Below are positions 1 to 8,788 of a DNA stretch of 10,271 nucleotides, piece by piece. This stretch comes from Verrucomicrobiales bacterium (GTDB taxonomy: Bacteria; Verrucomicrobiota; Verrucomicrobiia; Methylacidiphilales; JAAUTS01), in contig JAITHY010000056.1 in the NCBI GenBank assembly GCA_031279715.1, positions 1 to 10,271 of the forward strand, read 5' to 3'. Position numbers and translations under genes: made by a program. The notes under the pieces are model-generated. The model was not told where the DNA came from, did not search any database, and worked only from the letters and a program-made list of their open reading frames with translations. Numbering within the stretch: position 1 is the first letter of the stretch; every line of letters starts with the position of its first letter.

Positions 1-2707
1 CCAAGTCCTGCAAAATATCCAATGTCTCTTGGCTCTCGTCCAAATCCGCTGACCGTCCGCTGTCGCCGTAAAGTTCTTCTCGAAACGCCTTGCCGGTTTG
101 TGCCTCTAATTTACTGGGCAATCGCAGCACCTGTGCGTCCTCGCCCGGCAACCGCAGCACAAAACCGCCGCTGAACGTGGCAAACCAATCCTCACCGTCA
201 GCGGTGCCGATGACACGGCTCGCCGCACTCTTGCGTATTTTTCCGCACTCCAGCAGGGCGACGCTGGCGGTGTGGCGCGTGCCGAGGTCGGCGGATAACA
301 AACTGAAAGTGGAAACTTTTTGCCACCAACGATGTGATTCCTGGCCGTCGAAATCCTCCGCCCAGCGCAGATACGGCAGCACGGCGCCTTTTTTCCACGA
401 GGCAAATTGCTGGTTCCACAACGCCGCTTTGCCTGTCTGGTTTTTGATTTTCTCCTCGTTCAAGCTCAGCGGAAAATTCAGTAAAATCCGCCGCCGGCCG
501 CGATTGTCAAAATCCGGCATGAGTTGCACCGCGGCATCTTTAAGTTGCTGCGGATTCACCCGCTCACCGTCAGCGTCTGGTTCGCCTAGCAACGCCCGCA
601 TCATCGGCTGCGTCCAGTCCTGCAGGTAAGCACCGTCAGCGGCGCGAATGCCGTCGCGCAACAATCGCGGCGCGGAATAAAATAATTTGCACGTTTGCCT
701 CGCGATTTTTCCACCCAGCCCGCCAATTGCTACGGGCACGCTGACGGTGAGTTCATCGGGAAAATGTTTGAACTCGCCCCGGTCCTTGCCGAAACTGCAC
801 ACATCGGTAAACATGAACAAACGCCGCGAAAGCCGGGCGTTAGCGGGCGTGAACCTCAGCGGGCGTTTGGTAATTTCCTCCAGCGCCTCGCGAATTTCGC
901 AAAACTCGCGGAACGCCTCCAGCGGATCGTTCGCCCAGCCGTTTTTATTGATATTTTTTTGCAACCCGTCATCTGGCTCGCGCCAAATCGCCCACGCCGC
1001 GTCATCCACAATCAACGCCGAGAAAAGCTTGTGTGAGCCGATTTGCTCGCGCTTGTTGCCGCTACGCAATTCGTCGAGTTTTTTCTGCAATTCCTCCTGC
1101 TTTTTTTTGGAAAATTTTTTGTCGCTGACGATGAGCTTTTGCCATTCGCGTTTCACTTCGCCCCAGCCTTTCATCGTGCGACGCCGCAGGCCGTACGGCG
1201 TTTTGCGCCCTTCCGTCAGCCGGTATTCCTCGGCCAGGTCGTCATTAACAATGCACCGCAGCCGCTCAATACGCGGGTCGTCGGCAAACCGCGCGACACT
1301 GTTTTCGTCACCGTCAGCGGATTTAGGCAACTTGGGATTGCCATCGGATTCATCCCAGATTTTCCGCAACCGTGCGCGAATTTTTTTGTCAACGTCAGCG
1401 TCTTTTTTGTCAACATCAGCGTCGTTGTGATAATCCGCAATTACTCGCTCACCGTCCATGACCAGTAATTTTTTAGAAAAATTATTCAATTTTTCCTCAC
1501 GGTCAGCGACATTTTTCTTAAACTGACCGTAGACCTTCAGCGCCTCTTTGAACGCCGCGATGTCAAACTCGCTCCACGCAATCGGAAACGCTGCCGACTC
1601 GTGTTTATAAGCCGAGCGTTCGTGCGGACGGTATTCCCGCTGCTCCGCTTGCCAAATTGGCAGCGCGGAAAAAGCGCGGAATACGATTCCGGCTTTATCG
1701 CGCACGATTTTGATCGGGTCGTCCCCGCCAGCCAATAAATGCACCTCAATCTTTTCATCCTCGGACAAGGCCGGCTCATCTGCATCGCTCTTTGCCTTTG
1801 GTTTTTTGTAGAATTTTTTCAAAATTTCCACACCATCCAGCGCACTGTCAGCGCATAAAAATTTGCACACCAGAAAAGCGTAAAACCGGTTCAGCAGCGC
1901 CTTCTTGTTCAGCGATGTGCCTTTCCACGGTTTGACACTGTCAGCGACAACGCTCAGCTTTGTTGAAAACTTTATATGCTGCTCTGTCGTGATAATCTGC
2001 GTTTGTAACAATGCTTGCAATGCGTCGGCAAATACTTTTTTGCCGTCACGCGGTTCCTCATCGGCCTCGTCCAAAATACAAAAATGAGCTTGCTGCAGCT
2101 CGTCGCGCAATTTCTTAGCATCGGCCTCGTCGCATACCGCCCAGAGTTTTTTGGGTAATTCATCCTGCATTCGTGCCCGTTCCACCGCTGCCGCTGACCG
2201 TGGAAACGTCACACCGCGCGCAAACCCGCTCTGGCAAAACATCGGATAATAAGTCCGCCCGCCCTGTTGAATTGCGCCGTCACCGCCGAGATCGTACAAC
2301 AGCGCCTCGCCGGCCAACTCCATCTCACAATCAGCGACACCACTCACCGTCAGCGGTTCGCGAAACCGGTGAATGACTTCGTCCAATGTCGGCACCGTTG
2401 CCAACGGCCAGACACGTTTGAATGTTTCGCCCATGCCCTGCCGTGACTGGCCATTTTTTTCAAAGGAATCCCACACTGACCTCAATAAATTTTGCAACAA
2501 CGTCAGCGGACTCTCCGGCGATGAGCCTAACGAAGCAATCGCCGCGATATAATAATTCACCGCGTCTTGAAACAGCGCGTGATGTTGCCAAAGTTTTTCC
2601 TCCCAGTCATCGAGTGCCACCCATGGCTGAATTTTGCGCGTCTCATCCTCAGCGGCGGGATTTTGAATTTCAACTTTTCCGACTCGGCCTTGATAAATAC
2701 GATTCAT
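1..2707 (-). CDS. cas12b: Cas12b (C2c1), type V-B CRISPR effector nuclease, N-terminal 902 codons, truncated by window edge
   Basis: This is an open frame without internal stops that runs off the left edge. Cas12b is the single RNA-guided DNA endonuclease of type V-B CRISPR systems; it uses crRNA plus tracrRNA and cuts with one RuvC site. The N-terminus (NRIYQGRV, residues 2-9) and internal blocks FDIAAFKEAL (381-390), YSAPRLLRDGIR (677-688) and RRILLNFP (739-746) match the Opitutaceae Cas12b sequence as I recall it. RuvC-I is SADLGTRH with catalytic Asp807, followed by RLPGED (852-857), the equivalent of KLPGET in Alicyclobacillus Cas12b. The RuvC-II Glu, RuvC-III Asp and Nuc domain lie beyond the edge; family members are about 1,100-1,400 aa. 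The ATG is preceded by AAAGGA at suitable spacing. The gene contains 14 exact copies of the CGCTGAC motif and a 21-bp tandem duplication. No adaptation genes, array or tracrRNA are visible. The family call is confident; whether the full gene is intact cannot be judged here. Confidence 0.92.
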   Translation of the reverse strand, partial: MNRIYQGRVGKVEIQNPAAEDETRKIQPWVALDDWEEKLWQHHALFQDAVNYYIAAIASLGSSPESPLTLLQNLLRSVWDSFEKNGQSRQGMGETFKRVWPLATVPTLDEVIHRFREPLTVSGVADCEMELAGEALLYDLGGDGAIQQGGRTYYPMFCQSGFARGVTFPRSAAAVERARMQDELPKKLWAVCDEADAKKLRDELQQAHFCILDEADEEPRDGKKVFADALQALLQTQIITTEQHIKFSTKLSVVADSVKPWKGTSLNKKALLNRFYAFLVCKFLCADSALDGVEILKKFYKKPKAKSDADEPALSEDEKIEVHLLAGGDDPIKIVRDKAGIVFRAFSALPIWQAEQREYRPHERSAYKHESAAFPIAWSEFDIAAFKEALKVYGQFKKNVADREEKLNNFSKKLLVMDGERVIADYHNDADVDKKDADVDKKIRARLRKIWDESDGNPKLPKSADGDENSVARFADDPRIERLRCIVNDDLAEEYRLTEGRKTPYGLRRRTMKGWGEVKREWQKLIVSDKKFSKKKQEELQKKLDELRSGNKREQIGSHKLFSALIVDDAAWAIWREPDDGLQKNINKNGWANDPLEAFREFCEIREALEEITKRPLRFTPANARLSRRLFMFTDVCSFGKDRGEFKHFPDELTVSVPVAIGGLGGKIARQTCKLFYSAPRLLRDGIRAADGAYLQDWTQPMMRALLGEPDADGERVNPQQLKDAAVQLMPDFDNRGRRRILLNFPLSLNEEKIKNQTGKAALWNQQFASWKKGAVLPYLRWAEDFDGQESHRWWQKVSTFSLLSADLGTRHTASVALLECGKIRKSAASRVIGTADGEDWFATFSGGFVLRLPGEDAQVLRLPSKLEAQTGKAFREELYGDSGRSADLDESQETLDILQDL
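1382..1423 (-). repeat. 21-bp tandem duplication inside cas12b
   Basis: Two adjacent 21-bp units (1382-1402 and 1403-1423) differ at one base (1414). On the coding strand each encodes DADVDKK, so the protein carries this heptad twice at about residues 429-442. Each unit holds one copy of the dispersed motif: CGCTGACGTTGAC in one, CGCTGATGTTGAC in the other. Being a multiple of three, the duplication keeps the frame. Confidence 0.9.
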
Positions 2708-2754
2708 AAAAGTTCCTTTGCAATGCTCTAAAGTCTAAAAAATTCTCTGAATAT

Positions 2755-2949
2755 TTAGCAAACAGATAACCTGCCCGTCACAAATGCACGATAATATGAC
2801 CATCCGCCATCCTGTAAATGAAATTGCAGATTTTGTTCGTCAGCGTTTTCAGTAAATGTCGAGTTGGCGAGAGCAAAAGAAATTCGTTCCCAATCGGGAT
2901 GCAAGTCAAAAAGTTCGCCAAAAATTAAAGTGGCGTTGCGGTAAAACAT
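2755..2949 (-). CDS. Small orphan protein (64 aa) immediately upstream of cas12b
   Basis: I do not recognise this protein. The frame is open from 3027, but I choose ATG 2949 because GGAGGAG sits 3 nt upstream of it, and because the 3027 ATG falls between the stem and T-tract of a terminator. The alternative ATG at 2982 has no good ribosome site. The 64-aa product starts MFYRNATLIF and ends TGRLSVC. It has no lysine, about eight Asp/Glu against four Arg, and many aromatic residues (GGWSYYRAF near the end), with no signal peptide or membrane segment. It ends 47 nt before cas12b on the same strand with no hairpin terminator between, so co-transcription is plausible. The DNA is AT-richer than its neighbours and holds one copy of the dispersed motif. 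It could be an accessory or regulator of the CRISPR system, an unrelated cargo gene, or a fortuitous frame. Confidence 0.5.
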   Translation of the reverse strand: MFYRNATLIFGELFDLHPDWERISFALANSTFTENADEQNLQFHLQDGGWSYYRAFVTGRLSVC

Positions 2950-2963
2950 TGACTCCTCCAACA
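2950..2963 (-). promoter_or_regulatory. Strong Shine-Dalgarno site for the 64-aa gene
   Basis: The coding strand reads TTGGAGGAGTCA before the ATG at 2949, giving a GGAGGAG core at ribosome-binding distance. It is the best Shine-Dalgarno in the window and decides the start of the small gene. A caveat is that the same bases could simply encode LEES in a longer version of the frame. Confidence 0.5.
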
Positions 2964-2988
2964 AAGATTTTAGTGGTTTCATGCCACC

Positions 2989-3017
2989 ATATTGAGGCAT
3001 AAAACGAATTACGTCAA
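2989..3017 (-). promoter_or_regulatory. Candidate promoter for the small gene and cas12b
   Basis: The - strand has TTGACG (3017-3012, 5/6 to the sigma70 -35 box), a 17-nt spacer, then CAATAT (2994-2989), a weak -10 match of 3/6 that keeps the second A, fifth A and last T. Transcription would begin near 2982, giving a leader of about 33 nt to the ATG at 2949. It lies immediately after the ileS terminator T-tract, where a promoter for the next unit would be needed. The -10 is poor, so this is only a candidate. Confidence 0.33.
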
Positions 3018-3018
3018 T

Positions 3019-3055
3019 AAAAAACATCTGGAGATAAGATTAATCTAAATCTCCA
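3019..3055 (-). terminator. Rho-independent terminator downstream of ileS
   Basis: On the - strand a stem of TGGAGAT pairing with ATCTCCA (3055-3049 with 3035-3029) encloses an inner AGATT/AATCT stem with small bulges. Four bases later there is a run of six T (3024-3019). This is the expected form of an intrinsic terminator for transcription leaving ileS, whose stop is about 160 nt upstream. The + strand reading lacks a T-run, so it acts one way only. It separates the ileS unit from the small gene and cas12b. Confidence 0.72.
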
Positions 3056-3216
3056 CCGTCTCAAAACTCACCCTTCAAATCATGAATGAACTTGCTCACT
3101 TTAATGACGGAAAATGAGTGGTCGCTGGCCTTAGCCAACTCTCAATTTACTACGAAACCGAATTTAATGCCATCGGATTTTATGATGGCCAAAGTAAACC
3201 AGTGCCGCTGCCGTTC
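3056..3216. other. AT-richer ileS trailer with possible decayed reading frames
   Basis: No intact gene is visible. On the + strand, ATG 3082 opens MNELAHFNDGK, is stopped by TGA at 3115-3117, and continues in frame with VVAGLSQLSIYYETEFNAIG. A single TGG-to-TGA change would give a continuous frame, which could mark a pseudogene remnant. The - strand also has protein-like text (AIIKSDGIKFGFVVN, then a TGA, then ELAKASDHSFSVIKVSKF) without a start codon. Neither is supported by a ribosome site, and no exact CGCTGAC motif copy occurs here. The most economical view is the 3' untranslated trailer of ileS, perhaps over old gene debris. Confidence 0.35.
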
Positions 3217-5979
<2,763 letters not shown>

Positions 5980-6017
5980 AACGAAGTGGACGATGCTAGA
6001 GCCAACCCAGCCAATGG

Positions 6018-6551
6018 TCAACCAATCTTGCGCCGCGCGGTCACCAGCAGCGCGGCGCCAAGGCCCGGCAACAGCCAGGCGCCCGGATCCGGAGCGGTGG
6101 AATATTGAGGGCAAAGGCTCTTGACGCCGAGGGCGAGGGTTTGCGAGTCGAGGCCGGGGTGATGTTCAGCGGTGAGATTGGTGTCCATGTTGCCGATGTT
6201 GCAGGTGGTGATGATGAGCAGGTTGCCGTTGGTGAGGGCGCCGTCGCCGATGAAGCTGAGGTTGATGGTGGTGTGATCGAAGACGAGCGCGTCAGCGGCG
6301 GAGTTGGCGAGGGCGATGCTGCCGAGGAGGACGCGGCTGTTGAGGGTGGTGTTTTTGCCGTTGATGCGGATGCTTTCCTGTGACGGATTTCCGTAGACGC
6401 GCAGTCCGGCGGCCAGTGTGGCGGTGTTGTTGTCACCGAGTTCGCGGGCGCGTCCGGATTTGTATCCCGCGGTGATGGTGTTTTCGGTGGCGTTGAGTTT
6501 GCTTGCGGCGCACAGGGCGCTGACGATGACGAATAGACGGGTGGTATTCAT
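6018..6551 (-). CDS. Small exported protein with PEP-CTERM-like sorting tail
   Basis: This predicted 177-aa protein starts with a Sec signal peptide (MNTTRLFVIVSALCAASKLNA, cleavage likely about residue 21). It ends with a PEP-CTERM-like tail: PDPGAW (154-159), a hydrophobic stretch to about 172, then RRK (173-175). Proteins with this tail are exported, and processed by an exosortase or kept at the envelope. The middle is rich in Asn, Thr and Ala with repeating hydrophobic-polar pattern (for example NGKNTTLNSRVLLGS), suggesting beta structure; I see no catalytic motif and cannot assign a function. The motif reads PDP rather than PEP, so the sorting call is likely but not certain. It lies 48 nt after the hpnD-hpnE gene and 38 nt before ileS, all on one strand. 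No clear Shine-Dalgarno is seen. It has two motif copies. Confidence 0.72.
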   Translation of the reverse strand: MNTTRLFVIVSALCAASKLNATENTITAGYKSGRARELGDNNTATLAAGLRVYGNPSQESIRINGKNTTLNSRVLLGSIALANSAADALVFDHTTINLSFIGDGALTNGNLLIITTCNIGNMDTNLTAEHHPGLDSQTLALGVKSLCPQYSTAPDPGAWLLPGLGAALLVTARRKIG

Positions 6552-6599
6552 ACGCCGTCAAGTACAGCGACGGTGCATGGCGGTGGTATGGTTGTTGGG

Positions 6600-8786
6600 T
6601 TAAGTTTTGGTGAAGGTCAGCGGGCTGATGGCTTGCGCGGCGAGTTTGCCGCTGAGGATGGCGCCTTCGATGGTGGCGGGGAGGTTGGTCTGGGTCCAGT
6701 CGCCGGCGAGGAAAAAGTTTTGCCATGCGGTTTTGGGGGTGGGGCGGAAGTTTTCGACGCCGGGGATGGAGGCGAAGGTTGCGTCGCGGGATTTGTAGAT
6801 GAGGTGGCGCAGGATTTTGCCGCTGACGGTGGCGGGGAAGTAGTGGTTAATCTCCGCCCATAACAAATCAATGAGTTCTTTGCCGGGGGTGTCAATCAAC
6901 TGTCCGGCGGCGCTGATGGTGAGGTAATGACAGTGACGGTCAGCGGCGCCGCGGTTGAAAATCCATTGCACCGGCGAGTCCAGCAGGGCGACAAAAGGGT
7001 CGCCGCCGGTGATTGGGCAATCTGTTTCGAGCCAGACGGAGAGGATGGGCGAGGTCTTGAGATTTTTCAGTTGCGCTGACAATGACGAGTCCGCCGGCAG
7101 CAGCGCGCGCAAGGCAGGGAAGGGCATGGCGCTGATGTAGATGTCGGCGGTGATGAGTTCATCGTCAGCGAGCTTGAGTCCGCTGACGGCGCGGCCGTTG
7201 AACAGGATTTCTTTCACGCCGCGGTTGGCGTGGATTTTCGAGCCGGTGGCGCGGAGGAAATTATCGAGTTCTGGGCTGAGCAATTCGCTGAGTCCGGCTT
7301 TGTTCAGATATACGCTGGAGTCCGTCTTGGAGCCGAGCAGGCATTGTTTGACTGTGTTATATAACAGTCCGGCGCTGGCGGTGCCGATGCCTTCGTTGAG
7401 CGCGGCGAGGCAGAACGGTTCCCACAAGCACCGGATGGCGTTGGTGGTTTGTCCAAGGCGGCGCAGCCATTTGCCGGCGTTTTCGTCGGAGTAAGGCCTG
7501 CCGCCGAATTTAAGCCGCGCGCCAAGTTTCAGAATCGCCAGGCAATCCCGCGCTGTCAGCGCCTTGAAGCCGAGCAACCCGTCGAGCAGGTGAAACGGCG
7601 CGGGATAATCTCCGGCTTTGAGCACGGAGCGGGATCCGTTGCGGGATAGGTACGGCACCTTGATTCCGTCCTGGCAAACGAGTTTGTGCCGCGCGCCGAG
7701 CGTGTCGAGAAGTTCAAGGCACGAGTGATAGCAGCCGAAAAACGCGTGCTGGCTGTTGTCCAGCGTCAGCCCGCTGACGCTGTCCCTGAAACTGTGGGCG
7801 CGTCCGCCGAGAAAATTTTTCGCCTCGAAAACTTCACTGTGATGGCCGCTGACAGCCAGGTGAAACGCGGCGCTCAATCCCGCGTAACCGCCGCCGATGA
7901 CGGCGATTTTCAGCGGCGGGCGCAACCCGCTGACGTTGACCGCAGCGCCATGGGATCTGGCGTGGCGCGCGGCGAGAAACTTTTGCCACTTGTTCAAGCG
8001 CGGCGGCGCGGCGGGAAGCCGGCAGCCGTTTTTCCGGATGCGTTGCAACAGGCGGTGATACACCTCGGTCATCAATTCCGCCGCGACAAAATTCCCGCGG
8101 TCAGCGTGCGGGAAGAGCCTCGCAGCTTTCTGAAAATAATGCTCGGCGCGGAAGGCTTGCATCCGCAGCAAACTCTCGCGACCTGGGTGCGGCGCGTGGC
8201 CGAGCAGCGTTTCCTCGCTGACGCCGAACGCCGCCAGTTCGTCCCGCGGCAAATATACGCGCCCGTATTTTTCGTAGTCAAAACGCACGTCGCGCAAAAT
8301 GTTGGTGAGTTGAAACGCCATGCCCAGCGCGACGGCGTACTCGCGCGCTGACGGCGAGGTGTATTGAAAAATTTCAACCGACACCAGCCCCACCGCGCTG
8401 GCGACGCGGTAGCAATACAGCGCGAGTTCGTCAAAATTGGCGTAACGATTTTTGTCGATGTCCATCTCCACGCCGTCGAGCAGGTCGAGCAATGGCTGTT
8501 GCGGAATGCGGTGGCGGCCGATGATGTCGCGCAATTCCTTGCCGAGCGCGGAGGACGGCTCACCGTCAGCGTAACATCGGCCGATCTCGCCGCGCCAGAA
8601 ATTGATATCGTCGCGTTTTTCTTGTTGCGATTTGGCTTTGTCGTCAACGATGTCGTCCGCGACGCGGCAATAGGCGTAGAATACCGTCATCGCGTGTTTT
8701 TTTTCCGCTGACAGTGACACGAACGACAGCGCGAGGTTCGACCCCGCTGACGCTGTGATTTGCCGGCTGGTTGGTTGGTTTTGCAT
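6600..8786 (-). CDS. hpnD-hpnE: HpnD-HpnE fusion: presqualene diphosphate synthase plus FAD-dependent hydroxysqualene dehydroxylase
   Basis: One 728-aa frame encodes two enzymes of bacterial squalene synthesis that are usually separate genes. Residues about 15-270 are a trans-isoprenyl diphosphate synthase (HpnD: two farnesyl diphosphates to presqualene diphosphate) with Asp-rich motifs DDIVDD (44-49) and NILRDVRFD (162-170). After a short linker (about 275-292), residues 293-728 are a FAD flavoenzyme (HpnE: hydroxysqualene to squalene) with Rossmann motif IGGGYAG (297-303), EAKNFLGGRAHSF (321-333) and C-terminal AGDWTQTNLPATIEGA (694-709). The start at 8786 is chosen because it lies 2 nt after the hpnC stop and matches the HpnD N-terminus; an ATG at 8834 would add 16 residues overlapping hpnC. 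No Shine-Dalgarno is evident, so translation may be coupled. About 16 motif copies occur, one in the fusion linker. The fusion is direct from sequence; that both halves are active is inferred. Confidence 0.9.
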   Translation of the reverse strand: MQNQPTSRQITASAGSNLALSFVSLSAEKKHAMTVFYAYCRVADDIVDDKAKSQQEKRDDINFWRGEIGRCYADGEPSSALGKELRDIIGRHRIPQQPLLDLLDGVEMDIDKNRYANFDELALYCYRVASAVGLVSVEIFQYTSPSAREYAVALGMAFQLTNILRDVRFDYEKYGRVYLPRDELAAFGVSEETLLGHAPHPGRESLLRMQAFRAEHYFQKAARLFPHADRGNFVAAELMTEVYHRLLQRIRKNGCRLPAAPPRLNKWQKFLAARHARSHGAAVNVSGLRPPLKIAVIGGGYAGLSAAFHLAVSGHHSEVFEAKNFLGGRAHSFRDSVSGLTLDNSQHAFFGCYHSCLELLDTLGARHKLVCQDGIKVPYLSRNGSRSVLKAGDYPAPFHLLDGLLGFKALTARDCLAILKLGARLKFGGRPYSDENAGKWLRRLGQTTNAIRCLWEPFCLAALNEGIGTASAGLLYNTVKQCLLGSKTDSSVYLNKAGLSELLSPELDNFLRATGSKIHANRGVKEILFNGRAVSGLKLADDELITADIYISAMPFPALRALLPADSSLSAQLKNLKTSPILSVWLETDCPITGGDPFVALLDSPVQWIFNRGAADRHCHYLTISAAGQLIDTPGKELIDLLWAEINHYFPATVSGKILRHLIYKSRDATFASIPGVENFRPTPKTAWQNFFLAGDWTQTNLPATIEGAILSGKLAAQAISPLTFTKT
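7761..7782. repeat. 22-bp perfect inverted repeat made of two motif copies
   Basis: Two head-to-head arms, CAGCGTCAGC and GCTGACGCTG, are separated by CC. The arms pair over all 10 bp and could form a hairpin in either transcript. It lies within the HpnE half of the fusion and has no T-run, so it is not a terminator. It is a compound of two dispersed-motif copies. Confidence 0.85.
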
Positions 8787-8788
8787 GG

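Noticed and set aside
1101..1108. Eight-base homopolymer in cas12b as a programmed frameshift site
   Set aside because: The frame continues intact on both sides with Cas12b-like sequence, and there is no downstream structure or alternative product to support frameshifting.
90..1468. + strand open frames antisense to cas12b (for example 90-629 and 687-1430)
   Set aside because: The - strand holds one continuous Cas12b frame across the whole stretch; the + strand products resemble nothing and are Ser/Arg-rich.
2950..3027. ATG 3027 as start of the small gene
   Set aside because: This ATG lies between the terminator stem and its T-tract, and the first codons (FF) are that T-tract; the Shine-Dalgarno supports 2949.
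2708..3216. tracrRNA or crRNA array upstream of cas12b
   Set aside because: No direct repeats, no repeat/anti-repeat pair and no array-like periodicity could be seen; these elements are more likely beyond the left edge.
5980..6114. N-terminal extension of IleRS to 6114
   Set aside because: It overlaps the end of the PEP-CTERM-like gene and the extra 45 residues do not look like IleRS, while MDYKDTLNLP is the standard N-terminus.
7761..7782. Intragenic terminator in hpnE
   Set aside because: The hairpin is strong but has no T-run on either side and lies within conserved coding sequence.
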